The notes under the pieces: model-generated | Seen by the model: the letters and a program-made list of their open reading frames with translations, nothing else | The model's database searches: none | Told to the model about the DNA's origin: nothing | In this document: positions 22,642-29,567 of the stretch, one piece after another | Position numbering within the stretch: position 1 is the first letter of the stretch | Layout of the letters: each line of letters begins with the position of its first letter | Translations under genes and position numbers: made by a program | Assembly: GCA_041166745.1 (NCBI GenBank) | Contig: JBEEGH010000017.1 | Location: forward strand, 1 to 30,716 | Source: DASUCS01 sp041166745 | GTDB taxonomy: Bacteria > Actinomycetota > Acidimicrobiia > Acidimicrobiales > JACDCH01 | Length of the DNA: 30,716 bases | Direction of reading: 5' to 3'

Positions 22642-23548
22642 CGTCCCGACCTTCCTCCTTTGCGATGATGGCTTCGGCTTCTTCGAGCTGACGCGCCTCC
22701 TCCTCCGGTGTCTCTGGCATGTCGTGATGACGACCCAAGTACGCGTCGATCACCTCTTGGTTCGTGCCGATGGCGTCCGGCGGTCCCTCGGCGATGACTC
22801 TGCCTTCTGCGAGCACGACGACCCAGTCGCTGATGTCGTACACGACATCCATGTCGTGCTCGACGAAGATGACACTCATACCCTCGTCGCGCAGATCCTT
22901 GATGTGGGTCAGCAAGGACTGTGTGAGCACCGGGTTCACGCCGGCCATCGGCTCGTCGAGCATGACGAGCTCGGGTTCCACCATGAGGGCCCGCGCCATC
23001 TCGAGAAGTTTGCGCTGTCCACCGGACAGCGATCCGGCAAACTCATCGCGCATGTGGTCGAGTTTGAATCGCTCCAGGAGCGTTTCGGCCCGCGCCTCGA
23101 TCCCCCGCTCCTGACTCCGCCACAACGGCCGAATGAGGCTGCCGAGAAAGTGCTCGCCGCGTTGACCGATGGCGGCCAGCTTCATGTTCTCCATCACGGA
23201 CAGAAGTGCGAGCGACTTCGTGAGCTGGAAGGTCCGCACCATCCCGAGGCGCGCCACCTTGTAGGCCGCCATGCCGGCGAGGTCCTGATCGCGAAAGCGC
23301 CAATTTCCCTCGTTTGGCTTGTCGAAGCCGGTCAACAGATTGAACAACGTGGTCTTGCCGGCGCCATTCGGGCCAATGAGCGCGGTCACGGCGCCGCGTT
23401 GGAACTCGACGTGGTCGACATCCACCGCCACGAGGCCACCGAAGCTCCTGTGCACGCCATCGACGACGAGGATGGGGTCGGGCTTCGGCGCGCCCGGCTC
23501 ACGCGGAACTCCTTCGGTCCACGGTGCGGTGCGCGACTCAACGGTCAC
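22628..23548 (-). CDS. livG: Branched-chain amino acid-type ABC transporter ATP-binding protein LivG
   Basis: 306 residues from GTG 23548, which overlaps the livM stop by 11 bases; a longer in-frame extension is antisense-like sequence inside livM and is rejected. Walker A GPNGAGKTT at 59-67, Q-loop VRTFQLTKSL, signature SLSGGQRK, Walker B LVMLDEPMAGVNP and switch His in FVEHDMDVV, a typical LivG set, with the long helical insert (LIRPLWRSQERGIEARAETLL). The C-terminus adds a charged tail (ETPEEEARQLEEAEAIIAKEE, in part) of about 35 residues, likely a helix. Cytosolic partner of LivF. Confidence 0.93.
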   Translation of the reverse strand: MTVESRTAPWTEGVPREPGAPKPDPILVVDGVHRSFGGLVAVDVDHVEFQRGAVTALIGPNGAGKTTLFNLLTGFDKPNEGNWRFRDQDLAGMAAYKVARLGMVRTFQLTKSLALLSVMENMKLAAIGQRGEHFLGSLIRPLWRSQERGIEARAETLLERFKLDHMRDEFAGSLSGGQRKLLEMARALMVEPELVMLDEPMAGVNPVLTQSLLTHIKDLRDEGMSVIFVEHDMDVVYDISDWVVVLAEGRVIAEGPPDAIGTNQEVIDAYLGRHHDMPETPEEEARQLEEAEAIIAKEEGRDDDGS

Positions 23549-24530
23549 GGATCGCCACCTCGCGTTTGTCGCCGAAGATCCCTTGCGGCCGGAACACCAT
23601 GAGCAGAACAAGGGTCGAGCCGACCAGGATGAATCGGACGACGCCGATCTTGGTGCTGTCGATGAGCCACTCGGGCAGCCCGTACGTGTTCTCGGCCTGG
23701 CGCAGAACGTTGTCGGTGAACTGCAACACACCTTGGAAGATGATCGCGCCGACGACCGGACTGAACACCCGCGCCGGACCACCGAGGATGAGCGCGACGT
23801 ACGCGGTGAACGTGAAGAGCGTTCCGTAGTTGTTCGGAACCACCGACTGATTCGCAGTGGCGAACACCATCCCCGCGAATGCGCCGAAGACACCACCCAG
23901 CATCAGGCTCTGCATCTTGTACCAGTAGACGTTCTTGCCGAGGCTGCGGACGGCGTCCTCGTCTTCGCGGATCGCCTTCACGACCCGACCCCACGGGCTG
24001 CGCATCAGCAAGAACACCAGCAGGCAGCTCAGGGCGACGAGCGACCACCCAACCGTGAGCGTCCAGAACACTCGAGCATCGAACTTGAAGATCCAGAAGC
24101 CGTGCTGCCCTGCGGAGTACGGATTCAGCTCGTAGAAGCGATCGCTGAAGTTCTGGAGGCCATCGGCGCCACCGAAGGTGGGCCGGAAGTATTCGGAGTT
24201 GGCGATGAGGCGCACGATCTCGCCGGCGGCGATGGTGGTGATGGCGAGGTAATCGGCGCGCAATCGGAGGGTCGGCACACCGAGTACCAGCGCGAGCACG
24301 ATCGCCGCGAAGATCCCGAACGCCAGCCCGGCCCAGAACGACAGGCCATAGGTCGTGACCGCGACGGCGATGCCGTACGCGCCCGCGGCCGCGAAGGCGA
24401 CTTGGCCGAAGTTCAGGAGGCCCGTGTAGCCGAACTGGACGTTCAGCCCGATCGCAGCCAGCGCGAAGTAGCACGCCTCAACACCCACGGCGGCCTGGGC
24501 GGAGTTGCGGAAGATGAAGCTCCAATCCAT
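23538..24530 (-). CDS. livM: Branched-chain amino acid-type ABC transporter permease LivM
   Basis: 330 residues with about 8-9 hydrophobic helices. The LivM signature is present: GLNVQFGYTGLLNFGQVAF near the start, LRLRADYLAITTIAAGEIVR, and the cytosolic coupling loop SPWGRVVKAIREDEDAVRSLGKN, read in parts, that contacts the ATPases. A central extracytoplasmic loop (NPYSAGQHGFWIFKFDARV) is typical of the actinobacterial members. The C-terminus (VFRPQGIFGDKREV) is standard. It starts 3 bases after the livH stop and overlaps livG at its end. Length is normal, so the membrane half of this transporter looks complete and functional. Confidence 0.93.
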   Translation of the reverse strand: MDWSFIFRNSAQAAVGVEACYFALAAIGLNVQFGYTGLLNFGQVAFAAAGAYGIAVAVTTYGLSFWAGLAFGIFAAIVLALVLGVPTLRLRADYLAITTIAAGEIVRLIANSEYFRPTFGGADGLQNFSDRFYELNPYSAGQHGFWIFKFDARVFWTLTVGWSLVALSCLLVFLLMRSPWGRVVKAIREDEDAVRSLGKNVYWYKMQSLMLGGVFGAFAGMVFATANQSVVPNNYGTLFTFTAYVALILGGPARVFSPVVGAIIFQGVLQFTDNVLRQAENTYGLPEWLIDSTKIGVVRFILVGSTLVLLMVFRPQGIFGDKREVAIRDR

Positions 24531-24533
24531 GCG

Positions 24534-25919
24534 CTACCCCACCCTCTCCGCTTGGCCGAGGATGCCTTGCGGCCGCACGAGCAGCACGAGGATCAAGACG
24601 ACGAGCGCGATGACCGTCTTCAACTCCGGTGGCACCCACACGGTCGACACATCCACGAACAAGCCGATGGTGAACCCGCCGGCAAGGGCACCAAACGCCG
24701 TCCCGAGCCCCCCCAGCGTGATCGCGGCGAACATGAGCAACAGGAGGGTCGACCCTTCCTCGAACGAGACCGCCGATTCGGTGAGGCCATAGAAGATGCC
24801 TCCCAGCGCCGCCAGCGCCGAGCCGAAGAACCACACCAGGCGAATCACGCGATCGACGTTGATCCCTGACGACGACGCAAGGTCGCGGTTGTCCGCGATG
24901 GCGCGCATCGCCTTCCCCATCCGGGTGCGCTGCAGCCCGATGGCGACGCCGACCAACGCGATGATCGAGATGATCGACGACGCCAGGTTCCGAGGCGCGA
25001 TGTCGAGGCCGAACACCTCATAGGCCTTCTGGATGTTGAAGTCCTGATACGAGCGCGGGAGGCCGCCGAACATGTAGAGGTAGATGTTCTTGAGAGCAAG
25101 GCTCAGCCCGATGGAGATGACGAGCATCGAGATGAGCCCGGAGCCTCGCCGTCGCAGGGGACCCCACAGCCCGGCGTCGAGCCCCGCACCGAACAGACCC
25201 GTGAGCAGCAGCGCGAGTGGCGCGCCGACGAGCAACGGCCACCCCAGCGTGTTGTTGAAGTAGAACGCGAGCAACGCGCCGAGCGTCACGATCTCGCCGT
25301 GAGCGAAATTCACCAGGCGCGTCGTGCCGTAGATGAGCGAGAGACCAACAGACGCGAGGGCGATGATCAGGCCGAAGTTGACGCCGTTGACTGCGGCCTG
25401 TCCCAGCTCGTGAGCGAGCGACACCGTAGGCGGCTTCACCACGTTCACCCGGAAGTTGAGTGGCTTCACTTGCGTGGGATTGAGGAAGAAGGCGACCTTG
25501 GCGTCCAGGTCGCTCACCAGGACGCCTTCCGGCAGTTTCAAGGTGTCCAAGATCGCGGTGTACTGGCCGGCGGCGGGCAGCGGGATTGCGAACCGTCCCG
25601 CCTTGTCGGTGACCGCTGACCCGACCTCCTTGCCCGAATCGTCCTTGATGGTGACCGTGACGCCGCTGATGGGGTCGTCGTCCTTGATGTCGACGGTCCC
25701 CTTCTTGTCCACGAGGAGCCCCTGGACGCCTTCCTTGCCTTCGGGGATCGTCGCCGAGGTGGTGTTCGATGGCGACGAGTCGTTGCTCGACGACGACGAC
25801 GACGACGAGGAATCAGACGAGGACGACTGCGCCGACGCCCATGGACCGGCGAGCATCAGCGCGGCCACGAGGCCGAGCAACACAACGATCCTCGCCTGAC
25901 GTCGAGCATTCACGCCCAC
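24534..25919 (-). CDS. livH: LivH permease fused to a secreted carboxypeptidase-regulatory-like domain
   Basis: 461 residues from GTG 25919. Residues 1-30 are a Sec signal (ARIVVLLGLVAALMLAGPWASA), 31-58 a Ser/Asn/Thr-rich linker with runs of Ser, and about 64-160 a beta-sandwich like carboxypeptidase regulatory (CarboxypepD_reg) domains: ISGVTVTIKDDSGKEVGSAVTD, GRFAIPLPAAGQYTAILD. From about 170 comes a full LivH permease with NFAHGEI (204-210), MRAIADNRDLASSSGI (coupling helix) and PQGILG at the end. E. coli LivH (308 residues) lacks the front 165. The domain should sit outside the membrane, perhaps near the binding protein. First gene of livHMGF. The role of the extra domain is unknown. 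Confidence 0.9.
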   Translation of the reverse strand: MGVNARRQARIVVLLGLVAALMLAGPWASAQSSSSDSSSSSSSSSNDSSPSNTTSATIPEGKEGVQGLLVDKKGTVDIKDDDPISGVTVTIKDDSGKEVGSAVTDKAGRFAIPLPAAGQYTAILDTLKLPEGVLVSDLDAKVAFFLNPTQVKPLNFRVNVVKPPTVSLAHELGQAAVNGVNFGLIIALASVGLSLIYGTTRLVNFAHGEIVTLGALLAFYFNNTLGWPLLVGAPLALLLTGLFGAGLDAGLWGPLRRRGSGLISMLVISIGLSLALKNIYLYMFGGLPRSYQDFNIQKAYEVFGLDIAPRNLASSIISIIALVGVAIGLQRTRMGKAMRAIADNRDLASSSGINVDRVIRLVWFFGSALAALGGIFYGLTESAVSFEEGSTLLLLMFAAITLGGLGTAFGALAGGFTIGLFVDVSTVWVPPELKTVIALVVLILVLLVRPQGILGQAERVG

Positions 25920-25947
25920 TGGCCGCGGACACTACAGCGGCATCAAC

Positions 25948-26631
25948 TCACGCGATGCCTAGCTCCGCCAGCAGCTCCTCGATCGGGCCGACCACACCGG
26001 TATAGAACGGACCGAACTCCGCATAGATCGCGGAAGCCTCGTCGTAGCGCATCGTGTAGACGACGTCTTTCAAGTCGTCGGGGTGCTCACCGAACAGGGT
26101 GACTCCCCACTCGTAGTCGTCGAGGCCGGTCGAGCCGGTGATCAGTTGCAGGATCCGCCCAGCGAACGTGCGACCGGTCTTGCCGTGCCCGCGCATCAGT
26201 TGCTCGCGCGCCTCGTACGGCAGCGCGTACCAGTTCTGGTCGGCTTCACGTCGTTTGGACATGGGATAGAAGCACCACGCCCGCTTTCCTTCGGGAGGCA
26301 GCTGCGGGTACTGCCGAGCCTGCCTCATCTCCTCCGGTAGGCCCTGCGCGTACTCGGAGATCTCCGTGAGGGAGAGGTACGAATCGACGACGTCGAGGCC
26401 GGCGGCTGCGAGCTCGGTTTGCAAGCGGCGAAGTCGCCACAGGTCGGGGCCGAGCCCCATGAACGCGAGGTCAGCCTTGTGGCCGAGCACCGCGACCGTG
26501 ACGACCTGATGATCGTCGCCCTGCGCTCCCTTGACCGCAGCGACGACCGCCTCGGCGTCGGCGAGCGGAGTCGGCTTGCAGAAGAGATGTAGGACACCCC
26601 ATCCGGTGGCGGGCGTCAACGGCACAGGCAT
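25948..26631 (-). CDS. hemQ: Coproheme decarboxylase HemQ (chlorite dismutase family)
   Basis: 227 residues. The chlorite dismutase-like fold of actinobacterial HemQ (ChdC) is clear: GWGVLHLFC start, SYLSLTEISEYA (84-95), FYPMSKRR with the catalytic Tyr122, NWYALPYEAREQLMRGHGKTGR with proximal heme ligand His149, and DDYEWGVTLFGEHPDDLKDVVY-type C-terminal part. It converts coproheme III to heme b with H2O2 in the coproporphyrin-dependent heme pathway of Gram-positive bacteria. The distal Arg of true chlorite dismutases is not in its expected context, supporting HemQ. No other heme genes are adjacent. Starts at ATG 26631; the start of livH is downstream, 28 bases away, so co-transcription with liv is possible. 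Confidence 0.92.
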   Translation of the reverse strand: MPVPLTPATGWGVLHLFCKPTPLADAEAVVAAVKGAQGDDHQVVTVAVLGHKADLAFMGLGPDLWRLRRLQTELAAAGLDVVDSYLSLTEISEYAQGLPEEMRQARQYPQLPPEGKRAWCFYPMSKRREADQNWYALPYEAREQLMRGHGKTGRTFAGRILQLITGSTGLDDYEWGVTLFGEHPDDLKDVVYTMRYDEASAIYAEFGPFYTGVVGPIEELLAELGIA

Positions 26632-26711
26632 CGCGCAAGGCTAGGCCGCGTGCTCATACCCGCGGCCAGGTCGGGCGTAGCCGCCGCTGGGGCGCAGCCC
26701 AGGCGGCCGCA

Positions 26712-26756
26712 CGACACTCACGTTCGAGCGAGCCGAAGGCGAGTGAGATCGTGTCG
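26712..26756. terminator. Imperfect inverted repeat between hemQ and fdhD
   Basis: CGACAC (26712-26717) pairs with GTGTCG (26751-26756), and the adjoining TCAC with GTGA (26743-26746), with a 4-base bulge. It begins 3 bases past the fdhD stop on the minus strand, so it may end the fdhD transcript or act in the hemQ leader. The evidence is pairing by eye. Confidence 0.4.
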
Positions 26757-26758
26757 AA

Positions 26759-27559
26759 TTACGAGTACAAATTCATGTGACCATCACGGGCGAATCCGGC
26801 CAACGGCAGGCCCGCGGCTCGCGCCGTCTCGACCGCCAAGCTCGACGGCGCACTCACGGCAACAAGCGCAGCGAAACCCGCGGCCCACGCCTTCTGCACG
26901 ATCTCGAAGCTCGCTCGGCCACTCACGTACAACCCGAGGTCGTTCGCCGGAAGGCGGCCGTCGAACAGCAGACGGCCGACGACCTTGTCGACCGCGTTGT
27001 GACGCCCGATGTCTTCTCGCACCACGAGCGTCTCGCCTCCGACGGTGAACGCGGCTGCGGCGTGCACCCCGCCGGTCGCGTGGAACAGCTCTTGCTGCTG
27101 GCGCGCCCGCTCTGGCGCAGCTGCGAGCACATCGAGCGCAATGGGCGTGACGTCGTGCAATGGATCCAAGCGCTGTCGCAACGAATCGATCGATGCTGAA
27201 CCACACAACCCGCATGACGAGTTGGTGGTCGCGACCCGAGGTGTCGGAATCGGCGCGACCCCGCCCGTTTCGACGGTGACGACGTTGAACTCCGTGTCCA
27301 TCGCGCTGCCGCAATCGCCGCAATATCGGCATCCGCTCACCGGCGCGCCCGCGAGCAGCCCGTCGGTGAAACACAACCCCACCGCCAGTTCGAAGTCGTC
27401 GCCCGGCGTGCGCATCGTCGTCGTGACGAGGTGACCGTCGAGAAGGATCTGGAGGGGTTCCTCGACGATCAACTCATCCGGCTTGCGAGTGATGCGTGGC
27501 GCGTCACCGTCTGTCTCGACATGTTGCACGAGCAGCTTCGCGGTGCGCCCCCTCGACAT
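26759..27559 (-). CDS. fdhD: Formate dehydrogenase accessory sulfurtransferase FdhD
   Basis: 266 residues from ATG 27559. The FdhD core is present: EEPLQILLDG (33-42), MRTPGDDFELAVGLCFTDGL, the catalytic loop C116-GL-C119 in NSSCGLCGSAS, ELFHATGGVHAAAAF, REDIGRHNAVDKVVG and SGRASFEIVQKAWAAG. FdhD passes sulfur from a cysteine desulfurase to the Mo/W-bisPGD cofactor of formate dehydrogenase. An extra C77-RY-C80-GD-C83 cluster precedes the catalytic loop. No formate dehydrogenase gene is in the window. The gene implies a molybdenum or tungsten formate dehydrogenase elsewhere in the genome, which in many bacteria is a selenoprotein. Confidence 0.94.
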   Translation of the reverse strand: MSRGRTAKLLVQHVETDGDAPRITRKPDELIVEEPLQILLDGHLVTTTMRTPGDDFELAVGLCFTDGLLAGAPVSGCRYCGDCGSAMDTEFNVVTVETGGVAPIPTPRVATTNSSCGLCGSASIDSLRQRLDPLHDVTPIALDVLAAAPERARQQQELFHATGGVHAAAAFTVGGETLVVREDIGRHNAVDKVVGRLLFDGRLPANDLGLYVSGRASFEIVQKAWAAGFAALVAVSAPSSLAVETARAAGLPLAGFARDGHMNLYS

Positions 27560-27628
27560 CGACCAGTGAGGCTACCGATGCTCAGTTGCCCGGCCGACAA
27601 GGACCAAAGGCAGGAGACCCGACGGTTG

Positions 27629-27661
27629 GGGTCGAAAATGACCCGAACGGGCCATAGGCCC
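27629..27661 (+). repeat. Two adjacent short hairpins in the leader of the SpoIID gene
   Basis: GGGTC-GAAAAT-GACCC (27629-27644) is followed 4 bases later by GGGCC-ATA-GGCCC (27649-27661), about 30 bases before the GTG start at 27692. They could be a leader structure, an operator or a divergent terminator. No known riboswitch consensus was matched. Confidence 0.5.
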
Positions 27662-27691
27662 CATCCACCGGGTCTGGTCTGATTGAGCACA

Positions 27692-29506
27692 GTGCGCAAG
27701 GGGGTCTTCGTCCTATTCGTCACCCTCGCGGCCGTGATCGCCGCGATGCCCGTGGCGCGCGCTCAGACGGCAGTCCCCGTCGTGGTGCTCGACGGGCGGG
27801 GGTTCGGCCACGGCGTCGGCCTGGCCCAGTGGGGCGCGAAGTACCTCGCAGACGCCGGCGCCCGGCACGAGGACATCCTGGCCAAGTTCTATCCGGGCAC
27901 GGAATTGTCGACCGCGTCTGGCACCGTGCGGGTGGCCGTCTACACGAGCCCCGACAACCGCAGCACGCTGAGCTTCCCGTCCGGCGGCGAGGTGCGGAGC
28001 TCGCCCAGCGGCGACCAGGCACCGGGATTCCCCGTGCAGGTCGGTCCGGGCGGCTCCGTGGCCGTCACGTACGACGGCTCGTACCACGTGACGCCCCTCG
28101 TGACCGCCCAGGCGGTCGGTCAGCCGGTGATCTGGCAGGGATCGGCGTCGAGTTCGCAGGTGTGCGGAATCCCATTCACCCCGGCGTGTCCTCCAACGAC
28201 CACCGCGCCACCCAACAACGGCGGTGGCGGCGGCTGCGTGGTGCTGTGCACCCCGACCACTCCGCCTCCCACCACCGTGCCGCCCGACACCACCACGCCA
28301 CCAGAGACCGGCCCGCCGCCGCCCTCAGACCCCGGTGGTCCGGGCGGCGGGGGCGGTTCGACGACGGCGAGCTCCGGAGCTCCCGTGTGGGCCGTGCCCA
28401 ATGGCACGACGGGCGTCGAAGAGCGCGGGCGCCACTACCGCGGGCTGATCGAGGCCACCGCCGGCGGCGGCCCGCTTCGGCTCGTCAACCAGCTCGACGT
28501 GGAGACGTACCTGAAGGGCATGGGCGAGGTTCCGAGCAACTGGCCGCTCGAAGCCATCGCGGCCCAGTCGGTGGTGGCCCGTACGTACGCACTGCGCGCG
28601 ATGTCCTTCAGCGGCGAGCTGTGCGACTACGACCTCTGCCAGGTGTACATCGGCGCCGACCGGGAGGCCGCGGGACAGAACGAGGCGGTCGACGCCACCC
28701 AGGGCCAGGTGGTCACGTACGGCGGCGGGCTCGCAACAACGGTGTATTCGGCCGACGCCGGCGGCATCACGGCCACGCCGCTCGAAGGCTTCGGCAGCGA
28801 CACCAACTACGCCTATCTCCAAGTCGTGCGGTACGACACTCCCGATCCCTTGCCGTGGCGAGCCGAAGTAGCCCTCTCCGACGTGGCGAGCCGCTTTGCC
28901 TATCCGGGGTCGGTCACCGACGTGAAGATCGGCCAGGCCGGACCGTCGGGCCGAGCGCTGCAGGTCACGCTGGATGGATCGGCCGGCCCGGTCGCCGTCG
29001 ACGGACGGAGGTTCGCCGCGAACCTCGGCCTGCGCTCGACGCTGTTCCAGCCGACGATCACCACCTCCGACAACGTGCCCGCCCTGCCACCCCTCGGTGA
29101 CAGCGCCATGCAGGTGCTGCCTGAGGACGCGACCGCGATCAAACAAGCGGCGCTCACCGGTGACGCGTCACGCGGCGCACCGAACATCGCCGCGCTGCAC
29201 GATTGGGGCAGCAAGCTGACGTCGTCGTTGTCGCGATCGGCGCACGGCGCGACCGATCTTGCGAGCAAGCCCGCGACGTGGATCGCCATCACGCTGGCGG
29301 TGATGGGGATGGCGTACGCGTTCGCCCGCGGCGACACACCATCACCGTTGGCGATGCAGCTCGTCGACGGCTTGCGTTTCCCGATGTTGCGCTGGCCCGC
29401 CGATGGGCGGGAGATCACGTCGCCGCTGGCGCGACCGCAATCGATGCTGCAACCACCGTCGCGGCCGCGCCGCACCCGCCCGCTACGGGTCCGCAAGAAG
29501 AGCTGA
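27692..29506 (+). CDS. SpoIID/LytB-domain protein with signal peptide and C-terminal membrane helix
   Basis: About 604 residues from GTG 27692; TTG 27683 is the alternative. An N-terminal signal (VFVLFVTLAAVIAAMPVARA) is followed at once by GRGFGHGVGLAQWGAKYLAD and ILAKFYPGTEL, then a Pro/Thr/Gly-rich insert with Cys pairs (about 155-235). The SpoIID part follows: HYRGLIEA, LVNQLDVETYLKGMGEVPSNWP, AAQSVVARTYALRA, YDLCQVYIGADRE and SADAGGITATPLEGFG. Near 525-545 is a hydrophobic helix (WIAITLAVMGMAYAFA), and the tail is strongly basic. SpoIID is a lytic transglycosylase that cuts peptidoglycan glycan strands; here a role in wall remodelling is inferred. Nothing suggests sporulation. Confidence 0.87.
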   Translation: MRKGVFVLFVTLAAVIAAMPVARAQTAVPVVVLDGRGFGHGVGLAQWGAKYLADAGARHEDILAKFYPGTELSTASGTVRVAVYTSPDNRSTLSFPSGGEVRSSPSGDQAPGFPVQVGPGGSVAVTYDGSYHVTPLVTAQAVGQPVIWQGSASSSQVCGIPFTPACPPTTTAPPNNGGGGGCVVLCTPTTPPPTTVPPDTTTPPETGPPPPSDPGGPGGGGGSTTASSGAPVWAVPNGTTGVEERGRHYRGLIEATAGGGPLRLVNQLDVETYLKGMGEVPSNWPLEAIAAQSVVARTYALRAMSFSGELCDYDLCQVYIGADREAAGQNEAVDATQGQVVTYGGGLATTVYSADAGGITATPLEGFGSDTNYAYLQVVRYDTPDPLPWRAEVALSDVASRFAYPGSVTDVKIGQAGPSGRALQVTLDGSAGPVAVDGRRFAANLGLRSTLFQPTITTSDNVPALPPLGDSAMQVLPEDATAIKQAALTGDASRGAPNIAALHDWGSKLTSSLSRSAHGATDLASKPATWIAITLAVMGMAYAFARGDTPSPLAMQLVDGLRFPMLRWPADGREITSPLARPQSMLQPPSRPRRTRPLRVRKKS

Positions 29507-29519
29507 CCGCTGACGCGAG

Positions 29520-29543
29520 AGAGCCGGCCCGAAGGCCGGCTCT
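29520..29543. terminator. Bidirectional terminator between the SpoIID gene and groEL
   Basis: A perfect 10-bp stem AGAGCCGGCC/GGCCGGCTCT encloses CGAA on the plus strand, which reads as the very stable C(TTCG)G tetraloop on the minus (groEL) strand. It lies 14 bases after the SpoIID stop and 24 bases past the groEL stop, so it can end both converging transcripts. Confidence 0.85.
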
Positions 29544-29567
29544 TCTCACAGTGAAGTGTCGTTTGGT

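Noticed and set aside
23319..24869. 516-residue plus-strand frame
   Set aside because: Antisense to livG, livM and livH; rich in Arg, Glu, His and Asp with no recognisable domain.
27560..27691. Riboswitch (c-di-GMP or c-di-AMP type) ahead of the SpoIID gene
   Set aside because: Hairpins are present, but the conserved core of neither class could be matched and the leader is short.
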